A stretch of 64,000 bases of DNA, taken from contig DAIQOA010000002.1 in NCBI GenBank assembly GCA_036788095.1, positions 8,325 through 72,324 on the forward strand, given 5' to 3'. The notes under the pieces are model-generated. The model worked only from the letters and a program-made list of their open reading frames with translations. It did not search any database and was not told where the DNA came from. The position numbers were made by a program, and so were the translations under genes. Shown here piece by piece: positions 40,431-48,694 of the stretch; position 1 is the first letter of the stretch; each line of letters begins with the position of its first letter. Origin of the DNA: Anaerohabitans sp036788095 (GTDB lineage: Bacteria; Zhuqueibacterota; Zhuqueibacteria; Residuimicrobiales; Residuimicrobiaceae).

Positions 40431-41762
40431 ATGAAATTAACCGCCTGCAAACGGATGTTGCCGCTGACCTTGCCGGTCTTCGCCGCGCTGTCCCCGGTCT
40501 ATGCCCAGTCCCCAGCGCCCTGCGCCATCGATTCCGGCGCCACCGCCTGGATGCTCACCTCCACCGCTTTGGTCCTGCTAATGATCCCGGGCCTGGCCAT
40601 GTTTTACGGCGGCCTGGTGCGCACCAAAAATGTGCTCGGCACCATGATGCACAGCTTTGCCGCCATGGCCATCGTCGGCGTGCTCTGGGTGGTCTGCGGC
40701 TATGCCATGAGCTTTGGCCCAAACGCCCTGGGCGGCTGGATCGGTTGGAAAAAAGAGTACTTTTTTCTTTCCGGCATCGACACCACCATCCTCAACGCCC
40801 ATGTGCCGGAATATGTCTTTGCCATGTTCCAGGGAAAATTCGCCATGATCACCCCCGCGCTGATCGCCGGAGCGTTTGCCGAACGCGTCAGCTTTCGCGG
40901 ATACTGCCTGTTTATCACTCTGTGGAGCCTGCTGGTCTATAATCCCCTCTGCCATTGGGTCTGGGCCAGCGACGGCTTTTTGTTCAAGCTGGGCGCCATC
41001 GATTTCGCCGGCGGCACGGTGGTGCATATCGCAGCCGGCGTGTCCGGTCTGACCGCAGCTCTGTACCTGGGCGCACGACGCGGCTATCCTAAAACCGCCA
41101 TGAATCCCAGCAACCTGGTCATGACCCTCATGGGAGCAGGACTGCTGTGGGTGGGTTGGTTCGGTTTCAACGCCGGCAGTTCAGTGTCCAGTGGATTGGA
41201 TACCGCCCGTGCGCTGACGGTCACCCAGGTCGCCGCTGCCACGGGTGCAGCCATGTGGATGTTGATCGAAGCACTGCAGCACGGTAAAGCCACCAGCCTG
41301 GGCATTGTCAGCGGCATTCTCGCTGGTTTGGTGGTCATCACCCCTGCGGCCGGTGTGGTGCAGCCGGCCGGCGCCATGGCTCTGGCTGCGGTGGCCTCGT
41401 TGGTCTGCTATGCAAGCATTCAAATCAAAAACAGAATGGGCTATGACGACAGCCTCGACGTGTTTGGCATTCACGGCGTCGCCGGTCTGCTCGGCGCCCT
41501 GTTTTTAAGCTTTTTCATCCGGCCGGCGTGGATGGCCGAAGCCGCTGCCAAAGCCGGCGGCAGTTGGACCGCCTGGCAACAACTGGCCGTGCAGTCCCTT
41601 GGCGTGGGACTCACCATCCTCTACTCGGGCCTGCTCTCCCTCGGACTGGTGATTCTGGTGGAAAAGACGGTGGGCTTCCGCCTGGAGGGCAAGTTAGAGT
41701 CCGCCGGCATGGACAGCAGCCTGCACGGCGAACAAGGCTATGGATTGATCAACCTGAGTTAA
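40431..41762 (+). CDS. amt: Ammonium transporter
   Basis: This is a membrane channel of 443 residues with a cleavable-looking N-terminus and 11 helices. The pore histidines appear in DFAGGTVVHIAAGVSGL and DVFGIHGVAGLLGALF, and the ammonium signature near MNPSNLVMTLMGAGLLWVGW is intact. It brings ammonium into the cell and is normally closed by PII binding. ATG 40431 is preceded by GGAAG at a 5-base spacing; an upstream in-frame ATG (40419) is less well placed. The gene leads an operon with PII and glnN behind a sigma-54 promoter. Confidence 0.96.
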   Translation: MKLTACKRMLPLTLPVFAALSPVYAQSPAPCAIDSGATAWMLTSTALVLLMIPGLAMFYGGLVRTKNVLGTMMHSFAAMAIVGVLWVVCGYAMSFGPNALGGWIGWKKEYFFLSGIDTTILNAHVPEYVFAMFQGKFAMITPALIAGAFAERVSFRGYCLFITLWSLLVYNPLCHWVWASDGFLFKLGAIDFAGGTVVHIAAGVSGLTAALYLGARRGYPKTAMNPSNLVMTLMGAGLLWVGWFGFNAGSSVSSGLDTARALTVTQVAAATGAAMWMLIEALQHGKATSLGIVSGILAGLVVITPAAGVVQPAGAMALAAVASLVCYASIQIKNRMGYDDSLDVFGIHGVAGLLGALFLSFFIRPAWMAEAAAKAGGSWTAWQQLAVQSLGVGLTILYSGLLSLGLVILVEKTVGFRLEGKLESAGMDSSLHGEQGYGLINLS

Positions 41763-41781
41763 GGAAGGACAGGACCCCTGC

Positions 41782-42123
41782 ATGAAACTGGTCACCGCCA
41801 TCATACAACCGGACAAACTGGACGATGTGCGCGAAGCGCTCATCGCGGCCGAGATCACCCGCATTACCGTCAGCCGGGTGTCCGGCCATGGTCGCAGCGT
41901 CAATCAGGATTTGTATCGCGGCCAGACCGTGGTCCCGAATCTGCTGCCCAAAGTCCGGCTTGACATCGCCTGCAATGATGCGTTCGTAGAGATCACCGTG
42001 GCGGCCATCTTGCAAGCCGCGCGCCATAACGGCGGCCGTATCGGCGATGGGAAAATATTCATCACCCATTTGGAAGAGTGTATTCGCATTCGCACCGGCG
42101 AACGGGGCGGCGACGCCATCTAG
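41782..42123 (+). CDS. PII signal-transduction protein (GlnB/GlnK-like) lacking the T-loop uridylylation tyrosine
   Basis: This trimeric nitrogen sensor (113 residues) binds ATP/ADP and 2-oxoglutarate and regulates the neighbouring transporter. It has MKLVTAIIQPDKLDDV at the start, the B-loop region NGGRIGDGKIF and the C-loop end RIRTGERGGDAI. In the T-loop, where E. coli GlnB/GlnK read YRGAEY, this protein reads YRGQTV, so the uridylylated Tyr51 is replaced by Val while Tyr46 is kept. Control is therefore probably by effector binding only. ATG 41782 has AGGA seven bases upstream. It is 19 bases downstream of amt. Confidence 0.94.
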   Translation: MKLVTAIIQPDKLDDVREALIAAEITRITVSRVSGHGRSVNQDLYRGQTVVPNLLPKVRLDIACNDAFVEITVAAILQAARHNGGRIGDGKIFITHLEECIRIRTGERGGDAI

Positions 42124-42193
42124 GCGCTGAACAGCCGTCCGCTTTCGTCCCGGTTCACTATTTTTATTCATCATCCCCATCAAGGAGAAAAAA

Positions 42194-44404
42194 ATGTCCA
42201 TCAAAACATCCGGCGCCAATCTGCGCCAACAGGTTCTATTGACCATCGCCGCTAATAATAAAATAGACTATACGCCGCAGACCGTGTCGAGCCCCAAGAT
42301 TTATGGCATCAACTGCTTTACCGAGCAGGTGATGCGCGAAAAGATGCCCAAGGATGTGTACAAAAAACTGCGCGCCACCATCCGCAAAGGCGAAAAGCTG
42401 GACATGGCCATCGCCGACGTGGTGGCCCACGCCATGAAGGAATGGGCCTTGAGCAAGGGCGTCTCTCATTTCACCCACTGGTTTCAGCCGCAGACCGGAC
42501 TGACCGCGGAAAAGCATGACGCCTTTATCGAAATTGATGAAGAGGGCATGGCTCTGGAACGGTTCCGCGGCGAGCAGCTGGTGCAGGGCGAACCCGACGC
42601 CTCCTCGTTCCCCAGCGGCGGCATGCGCACCACCTTTGAGGCGCGCGGCTACACTATGTGGGACCCCTCCAGTCCGGCGTTCATCATGGAAGGACCCAAG
42701 GGCGGCATCCTCTGCATCCCCTCGGTCTTTATCAGCTACACCGGTGAAGCGCTGGATAAAAAAACGCCGCTGCTGCGCTCCATGGAGTCGCTGAGCCGTT
42801 CGGCGCTGAAAATATTGCAGCTGTTCGGCAACAGCAAAGCCGACCGGGTGATCACCACCATCGGCACCGAGCAAGAGTATTTTCTCATCGACAAGTCGTT
42901 TTTTACGCTGCGTCCGGACCTGCGCATCACCGGCCGAACGCTGCTGGGCGCGGAACCGCCCAAGGGACAGCAGCTGGAGGACCATTACTTTGGCGCCATC
43001 AAGGACCGCGTCCTCGCTTTCATGCAGGACTCGGAGGTCGAGCTCTACAAAGTGGGCGTGCCGGCCAAAACCCGCCACAACGAAGTGGCGCCGCATCAGT
43101 TCGAAATTGCACCGATCTTTGCCGAAGCCAATGTGGGGGCGGACCGCAATCAGTTGATTATGGAAATTCTGAAAAAAACGGCCAACCGCCACGGACTGTC
43201 GCTGCTGCTGCACGAAAAACCCTTTGCCGGCATCAACGGCAGCGGCAAACACAACAACTGGTCCATGGCTGATTCGGAGGGCAACAATCTGCTCGAACCC
43301 GGCAAAACGCCGGATGAGAACCTGCAGTTCCTGGTATTTCTCACCGCCGTGCTGCGCGCCGTCTATTATTATGGCGATCTGTTGCGTGCCGCCATCGCCT
43401 CGGCGTCCAACGATCACCGACTCGGCGCCAACGAAGCGCCGCCGGCGATCATGTCCGTTTTTCTCGGCGATCAGTTGACCAAAATCCTCGATGCGATTAA
43501 AACCGGAAAAACCGTCAAGGCGACGGCGCAGAACATCATCGATCTGGGCCTCACCAAACTGCCGGCCATTCTGCGCGATAACACGGACCGCAACCGCACC
43601 TCACCCTTTGCCTTCACCGGCAACAAGTTTGAATTCCGCGCCGCCGGCTCGCTGGCCTCGGTGTCGCTGCCCAACACCATCCTCAACGCCGCGGTAGCCG
43701 ATTCACTGGAAGTGCTCTACGCCGATCTCGAGAAAGAGATCGAAAAGGGCACGGAATTCAAAACCGCGGTGATCACCATTCTGCGCAAGCACATCAAGGA
43801 TACCGAGGCCGTTCGCTTCAACGGAAACAACTATAGCAAGGAGTGGGAACAAGAGGCGGCGCGACGCAATCTGCCCAACGTTAAAAACACCGCCTATGCC
43901 CTGGACAGCCTGGTGGCGCCGAAGAACCTTGAAATGCTGTTGCGTCAGAAGGTGTTCAATAAAATCGAGCTGGAATCGCGCTATCACACCAAGCTGGAAC
44001 AATACATCAAGACCATCGAGATCGAGTGCGAGACCATGAACAACATGATCAACGGCATGGTGATCCCCGCGGCCATGACCTACCAGGCGACGCTCATCGA
44101 GGTGGTGCAGGGATTGAAAAACCTCAATGCCGTGGTGCCGGAAGCGTCGTACAACTCCGAGATCGATCTGCTGAAAAAGATCACCGAAACCATCGCCCGG
44201 CTCAAGGCGGGCCAGAACGATCTGACGGCCGCGGTGGAAAAAGCCGAGGTGATTGAGGATCTATCGCGCCGCGCCAAGTTCATCGCCGATCACATCCTAC
44301 CCCTGATGACCAAGGTGCGCAAACCGGCGGACGAGCTGGAGAACCTGGTGGCGGACGATCTGTGGCCGCTGCCGAAATATTCAGAAATGCTCTTCATCCT
44401 GTGA
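42194..44404 (+). CDS. glnN: Glutamine synthetase type III
   Basis: GSIII (736 residues) makes glutamine from glutamate, ammonium and ATP. The length and the motifs GTEQEYFLID, KTRHNEVAPHQFEIAPIF, NGSGKHNNWS and DNTDRNRTSPFAFTGNKFEF are specific to the large GlnN type common in Bacteroidetes and cyanobacteria; there is no adenylylation-site tyrosine region as in type I. ATG 42194 follows AAGGAG by six bases. As third gene behind amt and PII with a sigma-54 promoter, it should be induced under nitrogen limitation. Its last 24 bases overlap the convergent PfkB gene. Confidence 0.97.
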   Translation: MSIKTSGANLRQQVLLTIAANNKIDYTPQTVSSPKIYGINCFTEQVMREKMPKDVYKKLRATIRKGEKLDMAIADVVAHAMKEWALSKGVSHFTHWFQPQTGLTAEKHDAFIEIDEEGMALERFRGEQLVQGEPDASSFPSGGMRTTFEARGYTMWDPSSPAFIMEGPKGGILCIPSVFISYTGEALDKKTPLLRSMESLSRSALKILQLFGNSKADRVITTIGTEQEYFLIDKSFFTLRPDLRITGRTLLGAEPPKGQQLEDHYFGAIKDRVLAFMQDSEVELYKVGVPAKTRHNEVAPHQFEIAPIFAEANVGADRNQLIMEILKKTANRHGLSLLLHEKPFAGINGSGKHNNWSMADSEGNNLLEPGKTPDENLQFLVFLTAVLRAVYYYGDLLRAAIASASNDHRLGANEAPPAIMSVFLGDQLTKILDAIKTGKTVKATAQNIIDLGLTKLPAILRDNTDRNRTSPFAFTGNKFEFRAAGSLASVSLPNTILNAAVADSLEVLYADLEKEIEKGTEFKTAVITILRKHIKDTEAVRFNGNNYSKEWEQEAARRNLPNVKNTAYALDSLVAPKNLEMLLRQKVFNKIELESRYHTKLEQYIKTIEIECETMNNMINGMVIPAAMTYQATLIEVVQGLKNLNAVVPEASYNSEIDLLKKITETIARLKAGQNDLTAAVEKAEVIEDLSRRAKFIADHILPLMTKVRKPADELENLVADDLWPLPKYSEMLFIL

Positions 44405-45289
44405 ACGAATGACGCCCGGCTTGATCAGCCGGGCGTTCTGCTCTCCACACCAAACCGCCTTGTCCACCGCTGCATCCATATCTCCGGTTTCACTCCACTC
44501 CGCCGCCAGACCAGCGGCAAACGCATCCCCGCTGCCGATGGCATTGACCGGGACAACGGCCTTCACCGGCCGGCGGACCACGCGTCCACCCTGCACATAC
44601 CATACAGGCTGTGCACCATCGGTCAACACCACGCGGATGCCGCTCTGCTCCAGAGCGATCATCTTTTCCATAATTTGCGTTTCAGACACCGTAGAACAAC
44701 CCGGAAAAAACGTATCCTGAAACTCTTGCCGGTTGGGCTTGATCAGGTCGGGCTGACTGGCCAGTGAATCCAGCAGATCCCTGCCGCGATAATCCAAAAG
44801 GACGGGTACGCCCCGCTCCCTGGCCTGACGCACCATCCAGGGCAAAATATCCGCGGTGAATCCAGGGGCCTTGCTGCCCGAAAGGATCACCATACGAGTC
44901 TCTGGCAGCAGCTGCAGAAAACGCGCGCGTATTCGTCCGTCCGTGTGCGGCGACACCGGCGGCGCCTCTTCGACGATCTCGGTGGCGGTGTGCGCAGTTA
45001 AACTGAGCAGCGTCGTGCAGATGCGAATCTCTGATTCCGAATCCACCCAACTCAGAACTAGCCCGTCCTGCCTGGTCAACTCGACAAAGTAATCGGCAAG
45101 CACACCGCCCAGTTGGGTGAGATGTATCGCCTCTTTGCCCAGCTGATGCAGCACACGGGTGACGTTCACCCCTTTGCCAGAGGCATCCACCCGCAGCGCG
45201 AGGCATCGGTTCACTTGATTTTCCTGCAGGCAGGCGAGCTCGCAGGTGCGCTGCAACACGGGATGCAGAGAGACAGTCAAAAAATGCAT
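44381..45289 (-). CDS. PfkB-family sugar kinase (1-phosphofructokinase/tagatose-6-phosphate kinase-like)
   Basis: This 302-residue ribokinase-fold enzyme has the N-terminal signature DASGKGVNVTRVLHQLG (about 36-52), which places it near the LacC/FruK branch. The C-terminal catalytic motif NAIGSGDAFAAGLAAE (about 249-264) contains the base Asp. FruK and LacC phosphorylate sugar phosphates, but specificity cannot be read. It is the last gene of a four-gene minus-strand operon with a nucleoside hydrolase 52 bases upstream, so a ribose- or deoxyribose-derived substrate is conceivable. No strong ribosome site is seen before ATG 45289. Its 3' end overlaps glnN by 24 bases. Confidence 0.88.
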   Translation of the reverse strand: MHFLTVSLHPVLQRTCELACLQENQVNRCLALRVDASGKGVNVTRVLHQLGKEAIHLTQLGGVLADYFVELTRQDGLVLSWVDSESEIRICTTLLSLTAHTATEIVEEAPPVSPHTDGRIRARFLQLLPETRMVILSGSKAPGFTADILPWMVRQARERGVPVLLDYRGRDLLDSLASQPDLIKPNRQEFQDTFFPGCSTVSETQIMEKMIALEQSGIRVVLTDGAQPVWYVQGGRVVRRPVKAVVPVNAIGSGDAFAAGLAAEWSETGDMDAAVDKAVWCGEQNARLIKPGVIRSQDEEHF

Positions 45290-45341
45290 GAGATCGATTC
45301 CATAGAGGGAGGGTTGGTCGAGCGAGACGCCGCGGATCCGC

Positions 45342-46304
45342 TCATCTCCTGTGCAAGTTCTGCTGCAGCAACCGTTGCATCAGCCGTTTGATAAACTCGT
45401 CCTGCTGGATGTGAACGCCGATCCGGCCGTTGGCCGGCTTGCTTTCATCGATCACGGTGAAACCATTGTCCAACACCCTGACATGCGCCGGACGGGTGAC
45501 GAACAATTCGGGCCACAACAGCATGCCGACCGCCACCGCATCATAAAGGATCGGGGTTTCCAATTCCCACAGGCTGTACAGCCCGCACAGGGCGTTGGTC
45601 AACGGACTCTGCCGCATCAAAAGCCGGTTGCGGTTTTTCTCTTCCAGCGCGACAAAAGTGGTGATATCCAGGCCGGCGTAGGTGATCTCTGCGCCGGCGT
45701 CGACAAATGTTTTGGCAGAGGCCACATCGGCAGCCACATTCCATTCGGCCGACGGTGCAGGATCCCGGCCATAGCCCATATAAAAAGAACCGAACATGGC
45801 GTAGATCGCCTTGGCTTTTTTCAGTGCGTCGGCGTCTTTGGCCACCACATCCGCCATGTTGGGCACCGGGCCGGTTGTGATCAGCACGATTTCACCGGGA
45901 TAGCGGTCCAGCATTTGAATGATAAAATCAGCCGCCGGAGTGCTGACCGGTTTGACTGCGGCAAAGCCCTCGGCCCAAAAGTATTGCGGATGATAGGGCG
46001 CCGGCTTCTGATCTTTGCCGACGATTTGCACGGTCTGTCTGCCCACAGCCACAGGTATCGTCTCACAGCCCGCCTCATAGAGCATCCTGCAGGCGATTTG
46101 AGCGCGCAGGTCCGTTCGGCCATGGTCCAGAGTGATGCCCACCAGCTCCAATTCCGGACTGGCTAACACCAGTGCCAGGGCAAAGGCATCATCGATATCG
46201 TTGCCAAGATCAAAATCCAAAATCACTTTTTGCCGCTGCCCAGCCGGCGCTGCGCCGTGCGCCAGCGCGGTCATCAGCAGCATCAGCATGCCTAGGAGCT
46301 TCAT
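45342..46304 (-). CDS. Secreted nucleoside hydrolase (IunH family)
   Basis: This 320-residue enzyme of the inosine-uridine-preferring nucleoside hydrolase family has a signal peptide (LLGMLMLLMTALAHGAAPAG), so it acts in the periplasm or outside. The calcium-binding aspartate cluster is DFDLGNDIDDAFAL (about 30-43), and the transition-state region TTGPVPNMADV and the late segment ETPILYDAVAVGMLL are in place. It would release free base and ribose from an external nucleoside. ATG 46304 has GAGGTG seven bases upstream and overlaps the preceding MBL gene stop (ATGA). Confidence 0.9.
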   Translation of the reverse strand: MKLLGMLMLLMTALAHGAAPAGQRQKVILDFDLGNDIDDAFALALVLASPELELVGITLDHGRTDLRAQIACRMLYEAGCETIPVAVGRQTVQIVGKDQKPAPYHPQYFWAEGFAAVKPVSTPAADFIIQMLDRYPGEIVLITTGPVPNMADVVAKDADALKKAKAIYAMFGSFYMGYGRDPAPSAEWNVAADVASAKTFVDAGAEITYAGLDITTFVALEEKNRNRLLMRQSPLTNALCGLYSLWELETPILYDAVAVGMLLWPELFVTRPAHVRVLDNGFTVIDESKPANGRIGVHIQQDEFIKRLMQRLLQQNLHRR

Positions 46305-47089
46305 TTTATATCACCTCGTTGTGAATGGTTCAGCAGAATCTCATCGTTCGTACAATAGCCGCCATCCCGGCAACAGAAGGGGGCGTCATGGCCCCCCATG
46401 ATCAGGCCGTCGCACTGCTCCAGCAGCTGTTTGCTCGCCAGGTGCTGCGCGTTGTTGAACCTGGGCGTCAACTCCCGCAATCTGCTTTTCCAGAACAACC
46501 GGCTGGCCAGCGCATCGCCGCAGATCAGCAGAGAGGGGCTTGTATCCAGCCGCAGGCCGTAATGGCCGGGACTGTGACCGGGCAACGGCTGTAACTTGGC
46601 AGGATCCGGCAGGTTAGGCCGATCCTCGATCCAGCGAATTCGCTGCGGGCTGCCCAACAGGTCATCGCGCCAGTACTGCCTGGCAAGCCGTTGGCCTTGC
46701 CGGGCCTCCTTTTCCAACTGCTTATCTTGCACATCCGGGTAATAGCGCCGGAACACCTCCACCGGATCAGCCGTGTCCATGATCGCGTGGCAATAGCTCC
46801 TGGCAAACTCATAATCGACCCGGCTTACGACCACCTGAGCACGCGTAAACAGTCGGTTATTGCCCGCGTGATCCGGATGGACATGGGTGTTCACTACCAA
46901 ATCCACCTCTTCAGGGCTCACTCCAAGCCGGGCCAGCTCACGTGGCAGGTCCGGCTCTCCATGCAATCCGGTGTCGACGATCACCAGCCGGTCGGGAAAA
47001 CGCAGAAGCGCAGCCATCAACGGAATAGGCCGCGTACCGGTTCGCAGAAAGGCCGGCATAGACATACGCAGGGGGTAAAAATGAATCAC
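46301..47089 (-). CDS. MBL-fold metallohydrolase, N-acyl-homoserine-lactonase-like
   Basis: This is a 262-residue metallo-beta-lactamase-fold protein. The dinuclear zinc motif is THVHPDHAGNN (HxHxDH, about residues 68-78), with later ligands in LPGHSPGHYGL and CGDALASRLF and a final His in MGGHDAPF. The layout (IVDTGLHGEPDLPRELARLG before the zinc motif) resembles AHL lactonases such as AiiA/AttM, but also other lactone and ester hydrolases. No signal peptide is present. The start is GTG 47089, whose TGA overlap (GTGA) with the upstream gene shows coupling. In this operon a sugar-lactone or nucleotide-derived ester is as likely a substrate as a quorum signal. Confidence 0.85.
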   Translation of the reverse strand: MIHFYPLRMSMPAFLRTGTRPIPLMAALLRFPDRLVIVDTGLHGEPDLPRELARLGVSPEEVDLVVNTHVHPDHAGNNRLFTRAQVVVSRVDYEFARSYCHAIMDTADPVEVFRRYYPDVQDKQLEKEARQGQRLARQYWRDDLLGSPQRIRWIEDRPNLPDPAKLQPLPGHSPGHYGLRLDTSPSLLICGDALASRLFWKSRLRELTPRFNNAQHLASKQLLEQCDGLIMGGHDAPFCCRDGGYCTNDEILLNHSQRGDIK

Positions 47090-47901
47090 GCTTTCTCGGC
47101 CGCCAGGCGTTCTCTGGCCTCCTCGAACATGGGTTCGGCAAAGCTGGAGGGCCAGGTGCGCTCTTCAAAGCTGCGGGTCTGCACGCTTTTTAAAAATCCC
47201 TCAAACTGCTTAAAGTAAGAGCCATAGATATGAAAGCTGTCCACCAGATCAGCATATCGCCCCACCGCTACCGGCTGGCCGATCTTCTTGGCGATCTGTT
47301 CCGCCATTCGGCGCTGTAGATCCGTGAAGGCGAACGCATTCATATAGGCCGCCTTATAGGCATCTCGTGATCGCCAGTGGGTGTTCATGTTCAAAACCAG
47401 TTGACCCTGCTCATCGGCAAGCATGCGGCACCACACGCGTTGAAGGCAGGGTGGATCATTCGTTGGCGGATCCAGTTTGGGATTCCAGGTGATGGCCTGA
47501 GCCCGACGCGTGTGTCCTGCCTCACTGAGCTTGTCGATCATATAACTTATCTGATCCACAACCTGGTCCTCGATTTCGTAGCAAAAAAGCCTTTTATGAT
47601 ACGTATAGGTCCATTTGCCCTCTTCCGGAGCGATCCAATGATCGTGCACGCCGATCACCACTTCCTGACGATAGATCTCCAGATCTTCCAATCCACCAGG
47701 AAAGGCCCGATGAATGCGAGGCTCGGCAAAGGGATCATCGCACACCCACATCATGGTGCAATCCTTGCTGGCCGGATCATCCGATCTGTCGTATTCCGTT
47801 TTAATGGCCACACCGTGCTGCCAGCAGGCGAGCACCGCTTTTTCCCATGCTTCCGGCAAAGTCTTTGCTTGAACGAACAAGGTTGGTATGGAACCGGACA
47901 T
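47086..47901 (-). CDS. Thymidylate-synthase-fold protein (ThyA superfamily, divergent)
   Basis: The protein has 271 residues. The C-terminal half aligns by eye with ThyA: TRRAQAITWNP (phosphate-binding Arg pair), NDPPCLQRVW with the nucleophile Cys, RSRDAYKAAYMNAFAF with the RSxD motif and the Asn that selects dUMP over dCMP, and DSFHIYGSYF with the ribose-contact His and Tyr. The N-terminal half lacks the canonical ThyA loop and resembles archaeal or orphan members. It may make dTMP or alkylate another pyrimidine nucleotide. ATG 47901 follows AGAGG by five bases. It leads a coupled operon with MBL, nucleoside hydrolase and PfkB genes. No dihydrofolate reductase gene is near. Confidence 0.82.
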   Translation of the reverse strand: MSGSIPTLFVQAKTLPEAWEKAVLACWQHGVAIKTEYDRSDDPASKDCTMMWVCDDPFAEPRIHRAFPGGLEDLEIYRQEVVIGVHDHWIAPEEGKWTYTYHKRLFCYEIEDQVVDQISYMIDKLSEAGHTRRAQAITWNPKLDPPTNDPPCLQRVWCRMLADEQGQLVLNMNTHWRSRDAYKAAYMNAFAFTDLQRRMAEQIAKKIGQPVAVGRYADLVDSFHIYGSYFKQFEGFLKSVQTRSFEERTWPSSFAEPMFEEARERLAAEKA

Positions 47902-47950
47902 AAACACCTCTCTTGTTAGGATGAATGAATACGCAGATTGTGTGAGGGGA

Positions 47951-47983
47951 TAAATTAAAAAGGCGGAAAAATATTTCCGCCTT
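47951..47983 (-). terminator. Intrinsic terminator of the DUF5679 gene
   Basis: AAGGCGGAAA (47960-47969) and TTTCCGCCTT (47974-47983) form a perfect 10-bp stem with a 4-base loop, followed on the minus strand by TTTTTAATTT. It lies 28 bases after the DUF5679 stop and before the thymidylate-synthase-like gene. Confidence 0.9.
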
Positions 47984-48011
47984 GCATAATCGAGCTCAAG
48001 TGTGGAACCGC

Positions 48012-48170
48012 TTATTTAGCTTTGCCTAGGATTTTATAGACGCCTGTTCCGCATTTCTCGCAAGTACCTTTGAGAGCCTCGCGACCATTTTTCATGGTGA
48101 CCTTCTGCGGGTTCTTTACATCGGTCTTTGCTTTACACTTTACGCAATATGCTTGATCAGCCACAGCCAT
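48012..48170 (-). CDS. DUF5679-type small zinc-ribbon protein
   Basis: A 52-codon frame starts at ATG 48170, directly after AAGGGAGGAC, and ends in TAA. The product has two CxxC pairs (YCVKCKAKT, Cys9/12; TCEKCGTGVY, Cys37/40) around a short basic middle with NPQKVTMKNGREALKGT, which fits the DUF5679 family of tiny zinc ribbons. Function is unknown; such proteins may bind nucleic acid or a partner protein. It has its own promoter and terminator, so it is a free-standing transcription unit that should be well expressed. Confidence 0.88.
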   Translation of the reverse strand: MAVADQAYCVKCKAKTDVKNPQKVTMKNGREALKGTCEKCGTGVYKILGKAK

Positions 48171-48224
48171 GTCCTCCCTTTTGATATCAACCGCCGGAAC
48201 TAAAGTCCCGCTTACTTACATATA

Positions 48225-48253
48225 AATTTACGGCTTATATTATGTAAAGTCAA
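48225..48253 (-). promoter_or_regulatory. Candidate vegetative promoter of the DUF5679 gene
   Basis: On the minus strand TTGACT (48253-48248) and TAAATT (48230-48225) are 17 bases apart. The leader to the ATG at 48170 is about 48 bases and contains the palindrome TTGATATCAA (48181-48190). Confidence 0.6.
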
Positions 48254-48316
48254 TTAAAACTTGGCAATTCTTGACTTTTATCGCAAAAAAATTAATTATT
48301 CAATAAAAGGAGCAAA

Positions 48317-48694
48317 TCATGATAATCTTTTATTAAATAATATTTTAAATACAAAAACACCTGCAATCAATCCCACAACATTGGCGATAAAATCGGCAAA
48401 ATCGGCAAATCGGCCCGGAATAAGCAGCTGATGCAGCTCATCCAAAGCAGCAAACAACGAAGCGAAAAGCAAGGAGGACCGCAAAGCAAAGCAGAACCGT
48501 GCCTTTTTTCCCTCCGTTGCAGCCCGCACCCAGAGAAATCCCAACACCGCGTAAAAGGCAAAATGATAGATTTTATCTTGAAGCTGAACGCCCAGAGAGG
48601 GCGGCGTCAACTTGGGCAAAGAGGTAAGAATGAGCAGCAAGCTTCCCCAGACGACAGGCGGCAAATACCAACGAACAAACCGTGATTCCCGCAT
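48317..48694 (-). CDS. VanZ-like family membrane protein
   Basis: This is a 125-residue inner-membrane protein with four hydrophobic helices. The segment LTSLPKLTPPSLGVQLQDK, the motif KIYHFAFYAVLGFLW and the acidic ALDELHQLLIPGRFADFADF are those of the VanZ-like family, whose members have been tied to glycopeptide tolerance or phosphotransbutyrylase-linked functions; the biochemical role is not known. The start is ATG 48694, inside TGATG shared with the nnr stop and preceded by AAAGGA. A longer in-frame extension lies inside nnr and is rejected. Confidence 0.85.
   Translation of the reverse strand: MRESRFVRWYLPPVVWGSLLLILTSLPKLTPPSLGVQLQDKIYHFAFYAVLGFLWVRAATEGKKARFCFALRSSLLFASLFAALDELHQLLIPGRFADFADFIANVVGLIAGVFVFKILFNKRLS

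Noticed and set aside
48266..48295. Plus-strand TTGACT followed by an AT-rich -10-like box
   Set aside because: No plus-strand gene follows; the next genes are on the minus strand. AT-rich chance match.
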